Part shown: positions 1 through 12,300 of the stretch, piece after piece
Position numbering within the stretch: position 1 is the stretch's first letter
Layout of the letters: every line of letters starts with the position of its first letter
DNA from: Asterias amurensis
Lineage: Eukaryota > Echinodermata > Asteroidea > Forcipulatida > Asteriidae
Reading direction: 5' to 3'
NCBI RefSeq assembly: GCF_032118995.1
Contig: NC_092660.1
Coordinates: 17,842,501-17,906,500 of the forward strand
DNA: 64,000 nt
The notes under the pieces: model-generated
The model's input: only the letters and a program-made list of their open reading frames with translations
Told to the model about the DNA's origin: nothing
The model's database searches: none
Translations under genes and position numbers: made by a program

Positions 1-318
1 CCAGTCTGAAGAAGCCACTACGGTAGTGTTGAAACGGCACTAAACAATTGTGAGTTTGTCCTCCATTTTTCATCCATGCATTGAGTGGTGACCAATCACT
101 AGTCAATATTCCATGGTAACCTATGCATTCAATGATGGTCGACTTTTGTCCCTCGCTCGAACTTGACCTTTGCTGAAGTTTTAATGAACATTCCTAATGA
201 ATCTATTTGATAGCATCAATTGCCTGTTAGTATCTTCATCAAGGGCGGGGATACCTTAGCTTGACAGTGGCATGACAGCTTGGGTTGGGGTGGGGAGGGG
301 GGGGGGGTTGTGACCATT

Positions 319-3300
319 TCACCTGGTGGTATTTGAGGTGTGACCACTGATGATGGCTTGCGAGCGTCGGCTGGAGGCTTGACGTTGCCTGGCAAGGAAT
401 GACTGACCGGTGGAGGAGTTTGCTAGCCTGTCCTCGGCCGCCTTACGGTGCATGTGCATACCCTTCAAAAAGAGATAAAGAGACGTGATGATAAGTGACG
501 TTTGAAGCTTTGAGCAAGTTCTAGTGCTCAGCTTTACTTTGCCCCTTGAGCACCTCTTTGTGGTGGATTTTGGCGGCTTATAATTATTCTTTATTATTAT
601 TATTATTATTATTTACTGAGTGACAGATATGAGTGCTACATAAGAAGCCACTATTATTAGTATTATAGCAGTTGGCTAGTTTGTCCTCGGTCACCTTATG
701 GTGCATGAGCATACCCATCAAGAATAGGAAAAGAGACACGATGATAAATGACATTTGAAGCTTTGAGTAAGTTCTAGTACTCGGCTTTACTGAGTAACGG
801 AAATGAGCGCTCTATAAGAAGCCACTACTATTAGTATTATAGCAGTTGGCTAGTTTGTCCTCGGTCACCTTATGGTGCATGAGCATACCCATCAAGAATA
901 GGAAAAGAGACACATTTGAAGCTTTGAGTAAGTTCTAGTGCACAACAAACTTAAGGTTGACTATTTTGAATAAAACCCGGGCTGGTCGACCATTGGTTGA
1001 CTACTGTAGTCGGCCGTTTAGAACCAGCCTCACAGCCTTGTTTTATGCTAACCAGTGTAAAGTGCAGAAGGAGGGGACCAGAGACACAATGATACCTGAC
1101 GTTTGATGCTTGTTCTAGTTCTCAGCGTATTAAAGTGACGGATATGAGCGCTATAAAGAAGCCACTATTATTAGTATTATTTCTGCGGTCGACCACAAAA
1201 TGATACTAATAAAAAGTTAAGGCATAAAAAATCAGAGATAAAACACCAAACACCACATGAAAAAATAACACCCAAACACAAAATCAGCCAATTACAAATG
1301 CGTAAATAATTTAAGTTATGCTTAAAAGCTTTAGAGCCAATGAATGATGTAGGTTAGAAAACGACTTACCATGTTATACCAAGCTGAAACTATAAGCTTT
1401 TCCTCCCCATCTCTCATTACCTTCGATTTCTCTCGCTCATGCTTTAAAAGTAAAAAAGAAGATTGCGTATTTCATCAACACATTCCCTGTAAGGGAACGA
1501 TTTCATCCAGCCATTGTGCATTTTAGCAAAGTAGTTAGAATAATTTTGGGTTGAACAAGAAAAAACTGACTTGGGCGTGTTTTGAACCAATGTCCTTTAA
1601 GGTGCTGTTAAAGGATTTGGGTACTTTTTCCACTTATGTCCACAGATTTACATTAAACTTGCAGGGTTTGAAGATAATGATAGTGGAAAGCTTCCCTTCA
1701 AATATTACTTACTGAGGTGCTGTAGTTTTTGAGAAATGAGTAAAACAATGGTATGAAAATACGTTTTTACATGCTTAAAATAGTTTTTCGTCTCATGATC
1801 TGTGAGATGAAAATTATTTTCATGACACTGTTTACTCATTTCCCCAAAACTACAGCACCTCTGCACACACTATTTCAGGGAAGCTTTCTACTATCATTAT
1901 CTTCAAACTGCATAAGTTTGGTGTAAATCTGTGGACATTGTGTTTTTTGTCCTACAAAAAGTACATAGACCCTTTAAACGTGTGTTATTTTGAACCAAAA
2001 CAATTCTGAATTATTTTGGATCTTAAAGCCCTTGCTGCTGTGAGTTCATACATGCATATTTTGATAGGAAAATGAAATGGAAGAAGAATAAAAAAAAATT
2101 ACAATAACCATTTTAAGTCGGTTGGCGTGTATATCCACCACATTTTGAAAGATACATCCGGCAGTTTATTGTTAATAATGCATCAAATTTCTAAAACCAA
2201 AGAAAATGTTTGTGTCACGTTATTTGTGTTAACATTTTTTACTGCAAAAAATTGATTAAATAAATTAACAATGTTAGCGAAATCTTGGCGTATTTTTACG
2301 ATAAATACAGAAATTAATGGTCTCTGTCTAATGGGTTAAAAGACAAACCAATCCCCCCACCCTTCGTCTCCTCCTCTTACCTCTAAGTGCTCGATGATTT
2401 TCTGTTTCTCATTAAGCTGTGTCTTAAGGAGCTGTATCTCATTAGTGCTTGCCGGACTCTGTTTAGGGTCCAGGGTTCGAATCACACTCTTAGCCTTCTC
2501 CAGGTATTTCTTGTAGCGTTCCTCCATGGAGTGCATGTCTTCCTCTTTCTTTTTCAGCATGTCTTGGAGCTTGGTCACCTGACCGGCTGGTGGTTCAAAT
2601 AAGAATAAACTCTCCTCTTAAAGAAATAATTGAATGTTAAAGCACCTTGAGCCCCACTGAGTGACGGATATGAGCTATATAAGAGGCCATTATTATTCAA
2701 GGGAAGGTACAGGTTTGTTAATCACTCTTAAAGGCAATGGATACTGTTGGTAATTGCTCAAAATAATTGTTAGCATAAAAACTACCATGTTAGCGATCAA
2801 TGGAGAGATGTTGATAGTAAAAAACATTGTGAGAAACGGCTCCCTCGGAAGTAACGTTGTTTTTGAGAAAGAAGTTATTTCTCACAAAAATATTTGAATT
2901 TGATTTCGAGACCTCAGAGTTTTGAGGTCTCGAATTCAAGCATCGTGTGACAAGGGTTTATGTTCTTCCATTATTATCTCGCAATTTCAACGACCAATTG
3001 AGTTGAAACTTTCACAGGTTTGTTATTTTGTGGATATGTATGTTGAGATACACCAAGTGTGAAGACTGGTCTATGACAATTACCGGAAGGTGTCCAGTGT
3101 CTTTAAAGATAATTACAATAGACCGATCCATTAAGCTCCGCCCCATTGCGTATTGACGAATCACAACACAACGAAGGTCCGACACTAAGGTCCGACATGC
3201 GTGCGCGTATCTTGGCGCATGCGGCAGAGTTGTGCAGAAAGGCATTGGAGAGCCCACGTGTTCTTGCTCACCTGTGCGTCGTGGGCGAAGCCTACTGGGT

Positions 3301-6300
3301 CTGTCTATTAAAACTTTTGGCTGGAAGCCTACATCAGCTTATAGTATAAAAACAATTTGGAATCAATTCACTTTGAAGTAATGTAGTCATGAAAAAATAT
3401 ATATAATTTTTGATGCTTCAACATTTGAATCTGAATAGCCTTACTGTAGTAACGCTGGTAAAAATGTTTGTCTATACAAAAAGGTGACCACAGTTTATTT
3501 TGTATATCTACATTCCAAGAAGTTAACAACAATTGCTCAGATTGTTACTATGGGTTACTTAGGGTACAAGGTTTCAGGAAGATGTAGGTTTACTTACAGC
3601 TTGTTACATACTTGGGCTCCAGATCATCAATGTAGGATCTATTGCGTCGAAGTTCGGTATCGGTCTCCCGTAGCTTCTCTCTGTAAAAAAAATAATAAGT
3701 AAAGACAAATGAATTACTGTGAAACTGTATCTTTTTTGTCAACACATTTGAAAGGACATCACCAGTCATGAAACAAAATCTTAGCCCGTAAAAAAACTTA
3801 CGAAATATATTCCATTATAATAGTGGCTTCTTCTATTGCACACATATCCAATACTCAGTGACGCTCATTGTGCTTCAGCATTCAGTACTTTCCTGCAAGG
3901 TATTGCTGGACCTATGCCTTCACATAGCACTGTGTAATGATTTCCAATGTGCTGTGGCACAATATTCTGCCGATCAAACCAAGTGCAGTGTTCTTAAAAC
4001 ACACTGGACCTCTGGCTTTACGCCCCATCTGAAGGACTAAGCAATAAGTGTCTTTTTTAAGGACACAAGTGTCTTGACCGGGACTTGAAGCCACACTCTG
4101 CTGACCAGAATAACCAGAGCTTGAGTCTGCAGACCTTGACTGCTCGGCCAGGACAAGCCGACACAATACTGAACAGGTTTCTACAATCAGGGAGATTTGG
4201 ATTTTGTCTCATCAGAACATTGACAAAGCCATTGGACACTTTCAGAACAGAAACAAACAAAAAAGTTCACAGATTTACAAGCAACTTACAGGGTTTACAG
4301 AAGGTAATGGTGAAAGACTTCTCTTGAAAAATTATTCCATGAACTGCTTTACTTTTTGAGAAAACAATTATCAATTCTTGATATCGAGAATTATGGATTT
4401 ATTTTAAACACATGTCATGACACGGCGAAACGTGCGGAAACAAGGGTGGGTTTTCCCGTTATTTTCTCCCAACTCCGATGACCGATTGAGCCTAAATTTT
4501 CACAGGTTTGTTTATTTATATATATGTTGTGATACACGAAGTGTGGGCCTTGGACAATACTGTTTACTGAAAGTGTCCAATGTTCCAATGACTTACTTGT
4601 GCTCATTCAGCTTCAGTCTCAGATCTTGATTCTAGAAGACGAGAAGAATAAATAAGTGTTAGATTTCATGAAAATGATTGAAGACAACGAAATAAATATT
4701 TCAGAGGAATAAAATTGGGACAGTCAGGTTGGCTCAGTGGATTCTTTCCTCAACTTCCAACTCTGGGACCTGGTTCGAACCCTACAGGGGTTCTTCTATG
4801 TGGATAGGGTTTCCAGTCCCTACTTTTTTCCTGAAATAGGTGTCTGGGGTTTTCCTCCCACATCTAAAACTGAAATGGTGTCTTCTTCGTATGGGGTTCT
4901 TGGCTGGTATGGTGATTAAGTTTGCTTTTCTGTTTTATAACCAGAGTTAATGCATAGTGTTGGTTTAATTATGTTAAAAATAAAGTTAGTTTTTGACAAT
5001 ATTAGTAAACGGGTGCAGTTAATGACAACACAAATGTAAAAGAAGTAAAGTAAGAAGCTTAGCATGTTAGAAAAATGGCATCTGTTAAGCTCACTACCAA
5101 TACAAAGACCCCTATGAGGAAGACCACTCATTGGCTGAGAGTTGCGCATCACACATACATGTGCGCACTTTGCCGATGGCGACCACTGCGCAGGGTTCAT
5201 TCATACACAATAATCCTGACACATGCGCAGAATGGCATTAGTTGCATGTCGATATGAAGAGATCTATGCGCTTGAAAAATTTAACAGTTTCATTTTTTTT
5301 TTTTTTTAATGTGTGAAGAAAGCTACAACTACGGGAGTGCCTAAAAAGTCAAAATGGCAGTAGCATACTAATGGACCCAATGGACCCTTCCCATGAAATA
5401 TGCGAATTACATTCACGCATGCGTACAGACCCTGTTGGTTGGCAAACGCCATAGAGTTGTGCACTAGACGCGCAATCGCGTCTGCGTGACGCACCCATTA
5501 CCCGTGTACAAAACAGCGCGATGTTCCCTCAATTTGCCAACCAAAACGTTAGTGCGCATGCGCTATGTGCAATTTACATATTTCATGGGAAGGGTCTATT
5601 GCATCAGTTCCATTAACAGACTGTCCAACACTTCCATTTTCCCCCTCTATGAAATAAGGCCCAGACTTTTAAGACACTACCTTGACCAGTAAAATGAAAT
5701 CTCTACAGTGAACTACACGCTGAAACAGACTACTTGCATGAGGATATTATAAGCCTTTTTGAGATATGGCAGACACAATGCTACAACACTATAAGGATTG
5801 GGTAAAATTGTGTATATACACCCAAACCAAACAGTACACTCCTATCACATCCGCCATACCTCAAAAAGGCTTATTGCATTATCCACTAAATATTTTAAGA
5901 CAGTGGACACTATTGGTAATCGTCAAAGACTAGCCTTCACAGTTGGCGTATCTCAACATATGCATAAAATAACAAACCTGTGAAAATTTGAGCTCAATCG
6001 GTCATCGAACTTGCGAGATAATAATGAAAGAAAAAAACACCCTTCACACAGTTTAGATGGTTGATTTTAAGACCTCAAGTTCTAAATCCGAGGTCTCAAA
6101 ATCAAATTCGTGAAAAATTACTTCTTTCTCAAAAACTATGGCACTTCAGAGGGAGCCGTTTCGCACAATGTTTCATACCATCAACCTCTCCCCATTACTC
6201 GTCACCAAGAAAGGTTTTATAACAATAATTATTTTGAGTAATTACCAATAGTGTTCACTGCCTTTAAAAGAGTCTTGAAGTGATTCACTCAATTCGAGCA

Positions 6301-9300
6301 TGGCAACCTATTGACCAAGCCTGGGCGACTATTGCGACTAGTGTCGGAGTCGCGACTATTAATGGCTTAGTCGAGTCGTGACTACCGTTTTTCAACTACT
6401 CGGTTACACTTCTACAAAAATAGTCACAACTTCCTGCTTGGTGAACCAATTATGTAACTCATCACGATTCACGACAACATATCCAACTTACGAAACACAA
6501 TCAGACATCAGTGACGCGATCCTTCGATCCTACTGAACTGCCCTGCGCCAAACAATATTCTGCAATGCATCTTGGGAATTAAAAATAAGTCGCTACGTGT
6601 GTCAAACTCGCGACTTTTTGAAGCGTGGCTAGTTGAGTTGTAAATTTCACAAGTCGCCCAGGCTTACTGTTCACATCAGGGACTGTTACAAAAGATATCG
6701 GGGTGGTGTGACAAACCGAGGTCTTCCATTTTTTTTATAGATACATGTGGCCCTCAAATAAACTAAAAGTCTAAGGAATGGGATAACAAAAGATGTCCTT
6801 GATTAACTAGGTGAACATGAGCATGCCAACCCAATTTGACATTGCGAGGTTTATTAAAAGTATTTATTTCTTTACTTACCACCATCTATTTTTTAGGTTT
6901 TCTTGTTTATTTTATTTGGGTGGGGGGGGGGGGGGTTGTGACTCGTGCAAAGGAGGAGAATGGTATGGAGAAACAAAAACAAACAAACAAATACTTATAA
7001 TGGATGGATGGAATATGACGGATCAAAATGAACAAAAAAGTTAGTATGGTACTCACAAACTGGTTAATCCATCCATGCAATCCAGGCACAGTGGTTAGAA
7101 TGTAATACAAAGAAATACCATGAGTTAGGTTACCAGACACAGAGAGATCTTGCATGCATGCCAGAAACCAAAAAAATAAACCAATTAAAATGAAAGTAGA
7201 CAATTTTAGTACATGCAGGGAGTCACACAATTGTATGGTTTTATTGGCAGGAGAGTACTGGGCACAGTTTCACAAAACACTTGTAGAGCCACTGGAGGCG
7301 ATTGCCTTCGTGCCCCTGGTCATATTTTGGTGCCCTTGAAATGCTCCAGTAGAAATTTACAATTTCCTTGTAGGGTGCCCTAAGGAGAAAATGCCTTCGT
7401 GCCCTTGCCCTTTCATGAACAAAGCATACAGGACTGCACTAGTGTCACAAATGTCCTAGATTTGGGTTGGCTTGGCCATTATGTTGGGCCTTTCTATATG
7501 GTTTGGCCATATTCAGTATTGAGGCATGCAGCTGCAATTTGCTGGGGACACAGAAAACAGAGGCAGTGTCAGGCACAGCCGAACTTTGACCTGTGTTTTC
7601 CAACTTTCATCTCCAAAGCAGAGAAATCAAAAACAGGGAAATCAGAGATAATCAGCTGGAAAAAAAAATGCAGACCCACAAAACGCATAAAGGCCAGGCC
7701 TGGAATCACAGGAGGCCACGGCCCTCATTGCTCCTGGTCTTGGCCTTAGTGCCCTTTGCAAAATCCAAATGGCCTTGCCCTTTCAGAGATGAAATTCCAG
7801 GCCTGACATACCCCCACAGTGTACAATTTGTCCAGGATAAAGGATGGTACTAGTCATAAAGGTACATTTAGAGCATAAATGCCATGATGATATGTTGGAA
7901 ATATCAACGATCAACAACAGAGGGGGGAGAAAACACAAATCTGACATAAAGAAAATAAAACTCTGCATGGCAGGATACGCATGCTACAATCCTCCCATGC
8001 TATAATGCAGACAGATTTAAAACATCAAATGCAATAAAGCCAAAAGAATCTTGTAAAACGGTGCACCTAGTGCAGATAAATTTGGAGTATTCCTGCCTCG
8101 CTGACTTAAAGTTCTATACGATGTGAAGGCACCTTTTTAATATGTAACTTTAAAGTTCTGAGTATAACTGATAATTTTTTTTTAAAGCCAGTGCCTTATA
8201 TAATAGTGGTTTTTATCCTTTATTCATAAATACCCCAGACAGTTTCTCTACTCCTATTGGTGGAGAGCGCGTGACGTGGGTGTGCATAAACCTTTTGTTA
8301 ATGACCGGTAAATAGTGTTAATTCATTAGCGTGACACGCAACCTTGCACCTGTTCTTATAAGACAATTTCTTCATTCCTATTGGTCAAGAGCAACGGCTG
8401 AAACAGTTGTGCCACATCACGCAATACGCCCACAGCATTCCCTTATAAGGAGTTGTTTACGCGAGGGCAGCGGATGGCTCTACCATTTCATAGCTGGAGG
8501 GGTGTTGTGTTTAAAGAAATCATTTAACAATTATAATTTTTGCATTTATTTAACTATTTGACCAAAAAGTGATGATGTTTTTGACCGAAAAGGTATTTAT
8601 GAATGGGAATCAAAGTGTGTTGAATCGGTTTTCAACTAGTGGTCTAAACCCGCCGAGGCCTGGTTCTTTATAATTTACCTTGACTTTGTCTCGGTAATAT
8701 ATCAAGAACCAGGCCTCGTTGGGATTAAACCACTAGTTGAAAACCTCTTCACCACACATTGATTCCCTTATTCTTTATGAGAGATGGCCTTACATCACAA
8801 GGCTACCACAGCCCATTTATGGTGAGGGCTACACTTAAACTGATTCGGGCTATCGACCCAAACCAACTGCCACCCCTGCAGGGGAACGTTTCCACCTACA
8901 TTATTCCTGGGGCTGAAACAGGGTTACCCCCTTTGTCTGGAGAATACAGGTTCAAATCGGCTGAAGTTCTCAATGTTCACCCAAAATAAAATAAACTTGT
9001 GATCTTGATTTCTATGGCATTTTAAGGTCTAATAGCCATTAAAAAAAAAAGAAAACAAGTAAATTATACATACTCCACATTATCATCAAGTTAAACACCA
9101 CACAAATTATAAAAACCACAACAACCACAAAAGATAAAAAGGAAAAAAAAAATCAAAATAAAATCTGTAAATCAAAACTGATTAGTATGATAATGCCTAC
9201 AGGCAGCACAGCAAGCCATTCCAAACGTATGCAAGCAGGCAAATTTAAGGTCAAATTCATTCTCAGGGGTTACCTCTTGGCTTTGTTTCTGGGAAGACTG

Positions 9301-12300
9301 GAGTGTGAACGGTGAGGAATAAATGTGGACATATAACACAGATTGTTAATGTGGATTAAAAAAAAAAAAAAAAAGCACCTATCAGAAAAAACGCAAAATT
9401 AACCCTTGTGAAAAGACAAGTATTATATTCATTATCTTCCAGTACACGCTAATCCTCCAATCAGATTTGCAGAATGGAGGGGTGATATAAACCCATATTG
9501 CACAGCTATATCACTACCATGCATATTATGTGTTCTATGTCACGCGCCAAGTTTGCGCGCTCGTGGAAATACGGGACAATATAGCGCGTCTGCATCCCAT
9601 ACGGGTAGCAGATGGGCTATATTTTTCCGTAGTCCACTCGCGCTTGTGTGATAACTTATAATATCGGAAGAGGTACGTTATGTTATTTGAAAAATCAGCT
9701 GGCAGCTATATTAGATAATGGTTTTTATCAACCACTGGCATTCCATCAGTACCCGAGTTTAAGGCACTGGACGACTTTGGTAATTGTCAAAGACCAGCAT
9801 TCGCACTTGGTGTATCCCAACATATGCATGAAATAACAAACCTGTGAAAATTTTGACTCAATTGGTCTTCGAAGTTGCAAGAGAACAATGAAAAAAAAAA
9901 AAAAAAAAACACTCTTGTTGCACAAATGTGTAATAAAAGGCTTCAGTCCTAAAGTCTTTTTGAGAGAGAAATTAACTCTTTTTCAAAAACTAAGTTCGTT
10001 TCGAGGGAGCCATTTCTCACAATGTTTTATACTATCAACAGTTCTCCATTGCTTGTTCACAAGTAAGTTTTTATGCTAACAATTATTTTGAGTAATTACC
10101 AGTGTCCAATGCCTTAAAGACTACCGTCTGTTTTTATTGATCAAAGCACTGCATCAATGATCTTGCACTAGACCTACTACATTACGCTAAAGAGATGCTA
10201 CTGGCGGCTGGCATCAAACCATGCACAAGTCAAATGGTCAAAGCACTCCACCACACGACCAAAATAGGTGAACCACGCAGCATGATTTATACTACGGCCA
10301 CTACGTGAATTTCCCATCATCCAAAATCTCTGAATTCTACTCACCTTTGCATGTGACTCTTACAAGCCGTTTATCAATAAAGTAGTTATATAAACATTCA
10401 CCCTGGAACCCACTTCCCCAAGGCCAGTGATCCTGGCACACAAGCCTACTATTGGTGTCAAATACCCGAAATGCTAAAGAGCAGAAAGTTTGGCTAAGAG
10501 CAGAAAGTTCTGCTGTTTGTTCTTCGATTTTCCAGATACATTTGGTTGTCTTTTATGATCAAAGTTGCTTCCTGTTTCCCAATTCGATTTCTCAAGATAC
10601 ATTTTGTTGGTTGATAACATCTTTTCCCACTACTAAAAATTATAAACAAGAACCTGTGAAATTTTGTAGGTATCTGTGCCGGTAAACACAAATGCAGTGA
10701 TAACCTAAACCCTATGATTACGCCTTGTAAACTTTTGTTCAGATAAGAAAGATCGTGTTGAAAACTGCTCTTTCCCAAACCAGCGAGTACCAACCCATAG
10801 TTCTCGTTGGCAAACTCGGGTCTGCTTTTAATGCATGATTCACGTAATGGCAGAAATCAGTTGAGTTAAAGTCAGAAGTGAGAAAAGTGTTTTGTTTTTA
10901 CCTCTCCAACGACCGACGACGATACGCCTTCTTCCCTTTGTTGCAGCTTCAGCTCTTCAACCTCCACTTCCAGTGAGAGAATTCGCTGATTGGAAATCCT
11001 GAGAAAGAAGACAAGGAACGAGTTATGCCAAATCAAATTTGGTTTTATCCTTATACACCAATGTGTATTAGCACTTTATACTCGGTACTTTCCTGAGCTC
11101 TGTGAAAAATAATCACAAGCATATTACTCAGGTGGGATTCAAACCCACAACCTGTGCAAACCTAGAGCAGTGTCTTATCAACTAGGCCACCCAGATTGCC
11201 TGGTAGCTAGAGGCAGCTTGAATCCAATATTTTAGCAGGGAGTACCGCTCTGTCGTATGGTTGGTAAGACATTTGGCCTTTTTCTTAATTTGGCGGTTAT
11301 TATCTTTATTTTAAAATATCTTTTTAATGTTCTTGTCATCTAAAAAAATTCTAATGTTTGTTTGTAGCTGTTGGGCTCCTCGGAAAAAAAAATTTTTGCT
11401 GAGAGGGTAATCAAGAAATAAATAAATAATAATAACAATAATAATCGGTTTTTATATCCTGCTTTTCACACCGGATTGCCTTCTAAAAGCGCTCAAACAT
11501 CATTACATGAACACCTGGTCACTGGCCCATTAAATTCATTTCTTAAAACATCTTAGCTCTCTGTGGAGCATACATGGTATACATCCTGTGCTACAAATAT
11601 GCGCTAGTAAACTAAATCAATCCCAAGAACCAACTCTGCCCTCACAGGTACACATTTACCCCTAGGTGAAGAGAAGCAATTATAATTAAGTGTCTTGCTC
11701 AGGTACACAAGTGTCATGACCGGGATTGGAACCAAAACTCCGATGACTTAACCACCAGCGCTTGAATTTGATGCGCCTTTACCACTCAGCCATGACACCC
11801 TAATAAATAAATAATAAATAAATACCTGTTTTCCGACTCTAGGTCGTTCCGTCTGGCGTTTGAGTCGTCCAGAAGGCTCTGTAACAGCTGTGTGTTTTCA
11901 TCGCTCGACTCTCCTGCTTTCAATTTCAACATCTTGTTCTCATGCTGAAGACGGATGATCTTTTCTCTGAAAGAGAAAACAGTTTTCTTATAAATGAGAC
12001 GACAACAATTTGTCTTTAACAAAACAAAGAGCTCTTAACTCTTCCCTGTGCCCACAGGTCACTAGCAACCGGAAAATCGCTTCAGAAAAAGAGTTGTTAA
12101 ACAAAAAATAAAGACAGCACAAACACACAGTTTTCAGAATGGGTGCTATTATGACCTGCTTATTCGGTAAGGAAATAATTCACAAAAGTGGTACTTGAGA
12201 GGGTTAATGATGAAGGGAAATGGGAAGTTAAATTTTGCACTGGTGTCATTTTTTATGTATTTGTGCAATGAAGGTAATAAAAATAAAAATAAAATAAAAT

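Noticed and set aside
3603..3611. Alternative donor GTATGT for Hook exon 15
   Set aside because: It would end the exon 14 bases earlier in phase 2 and leave the frame with exon 16 broken. The downstream GTAAGT gives an ungapped fit to the Hook family.
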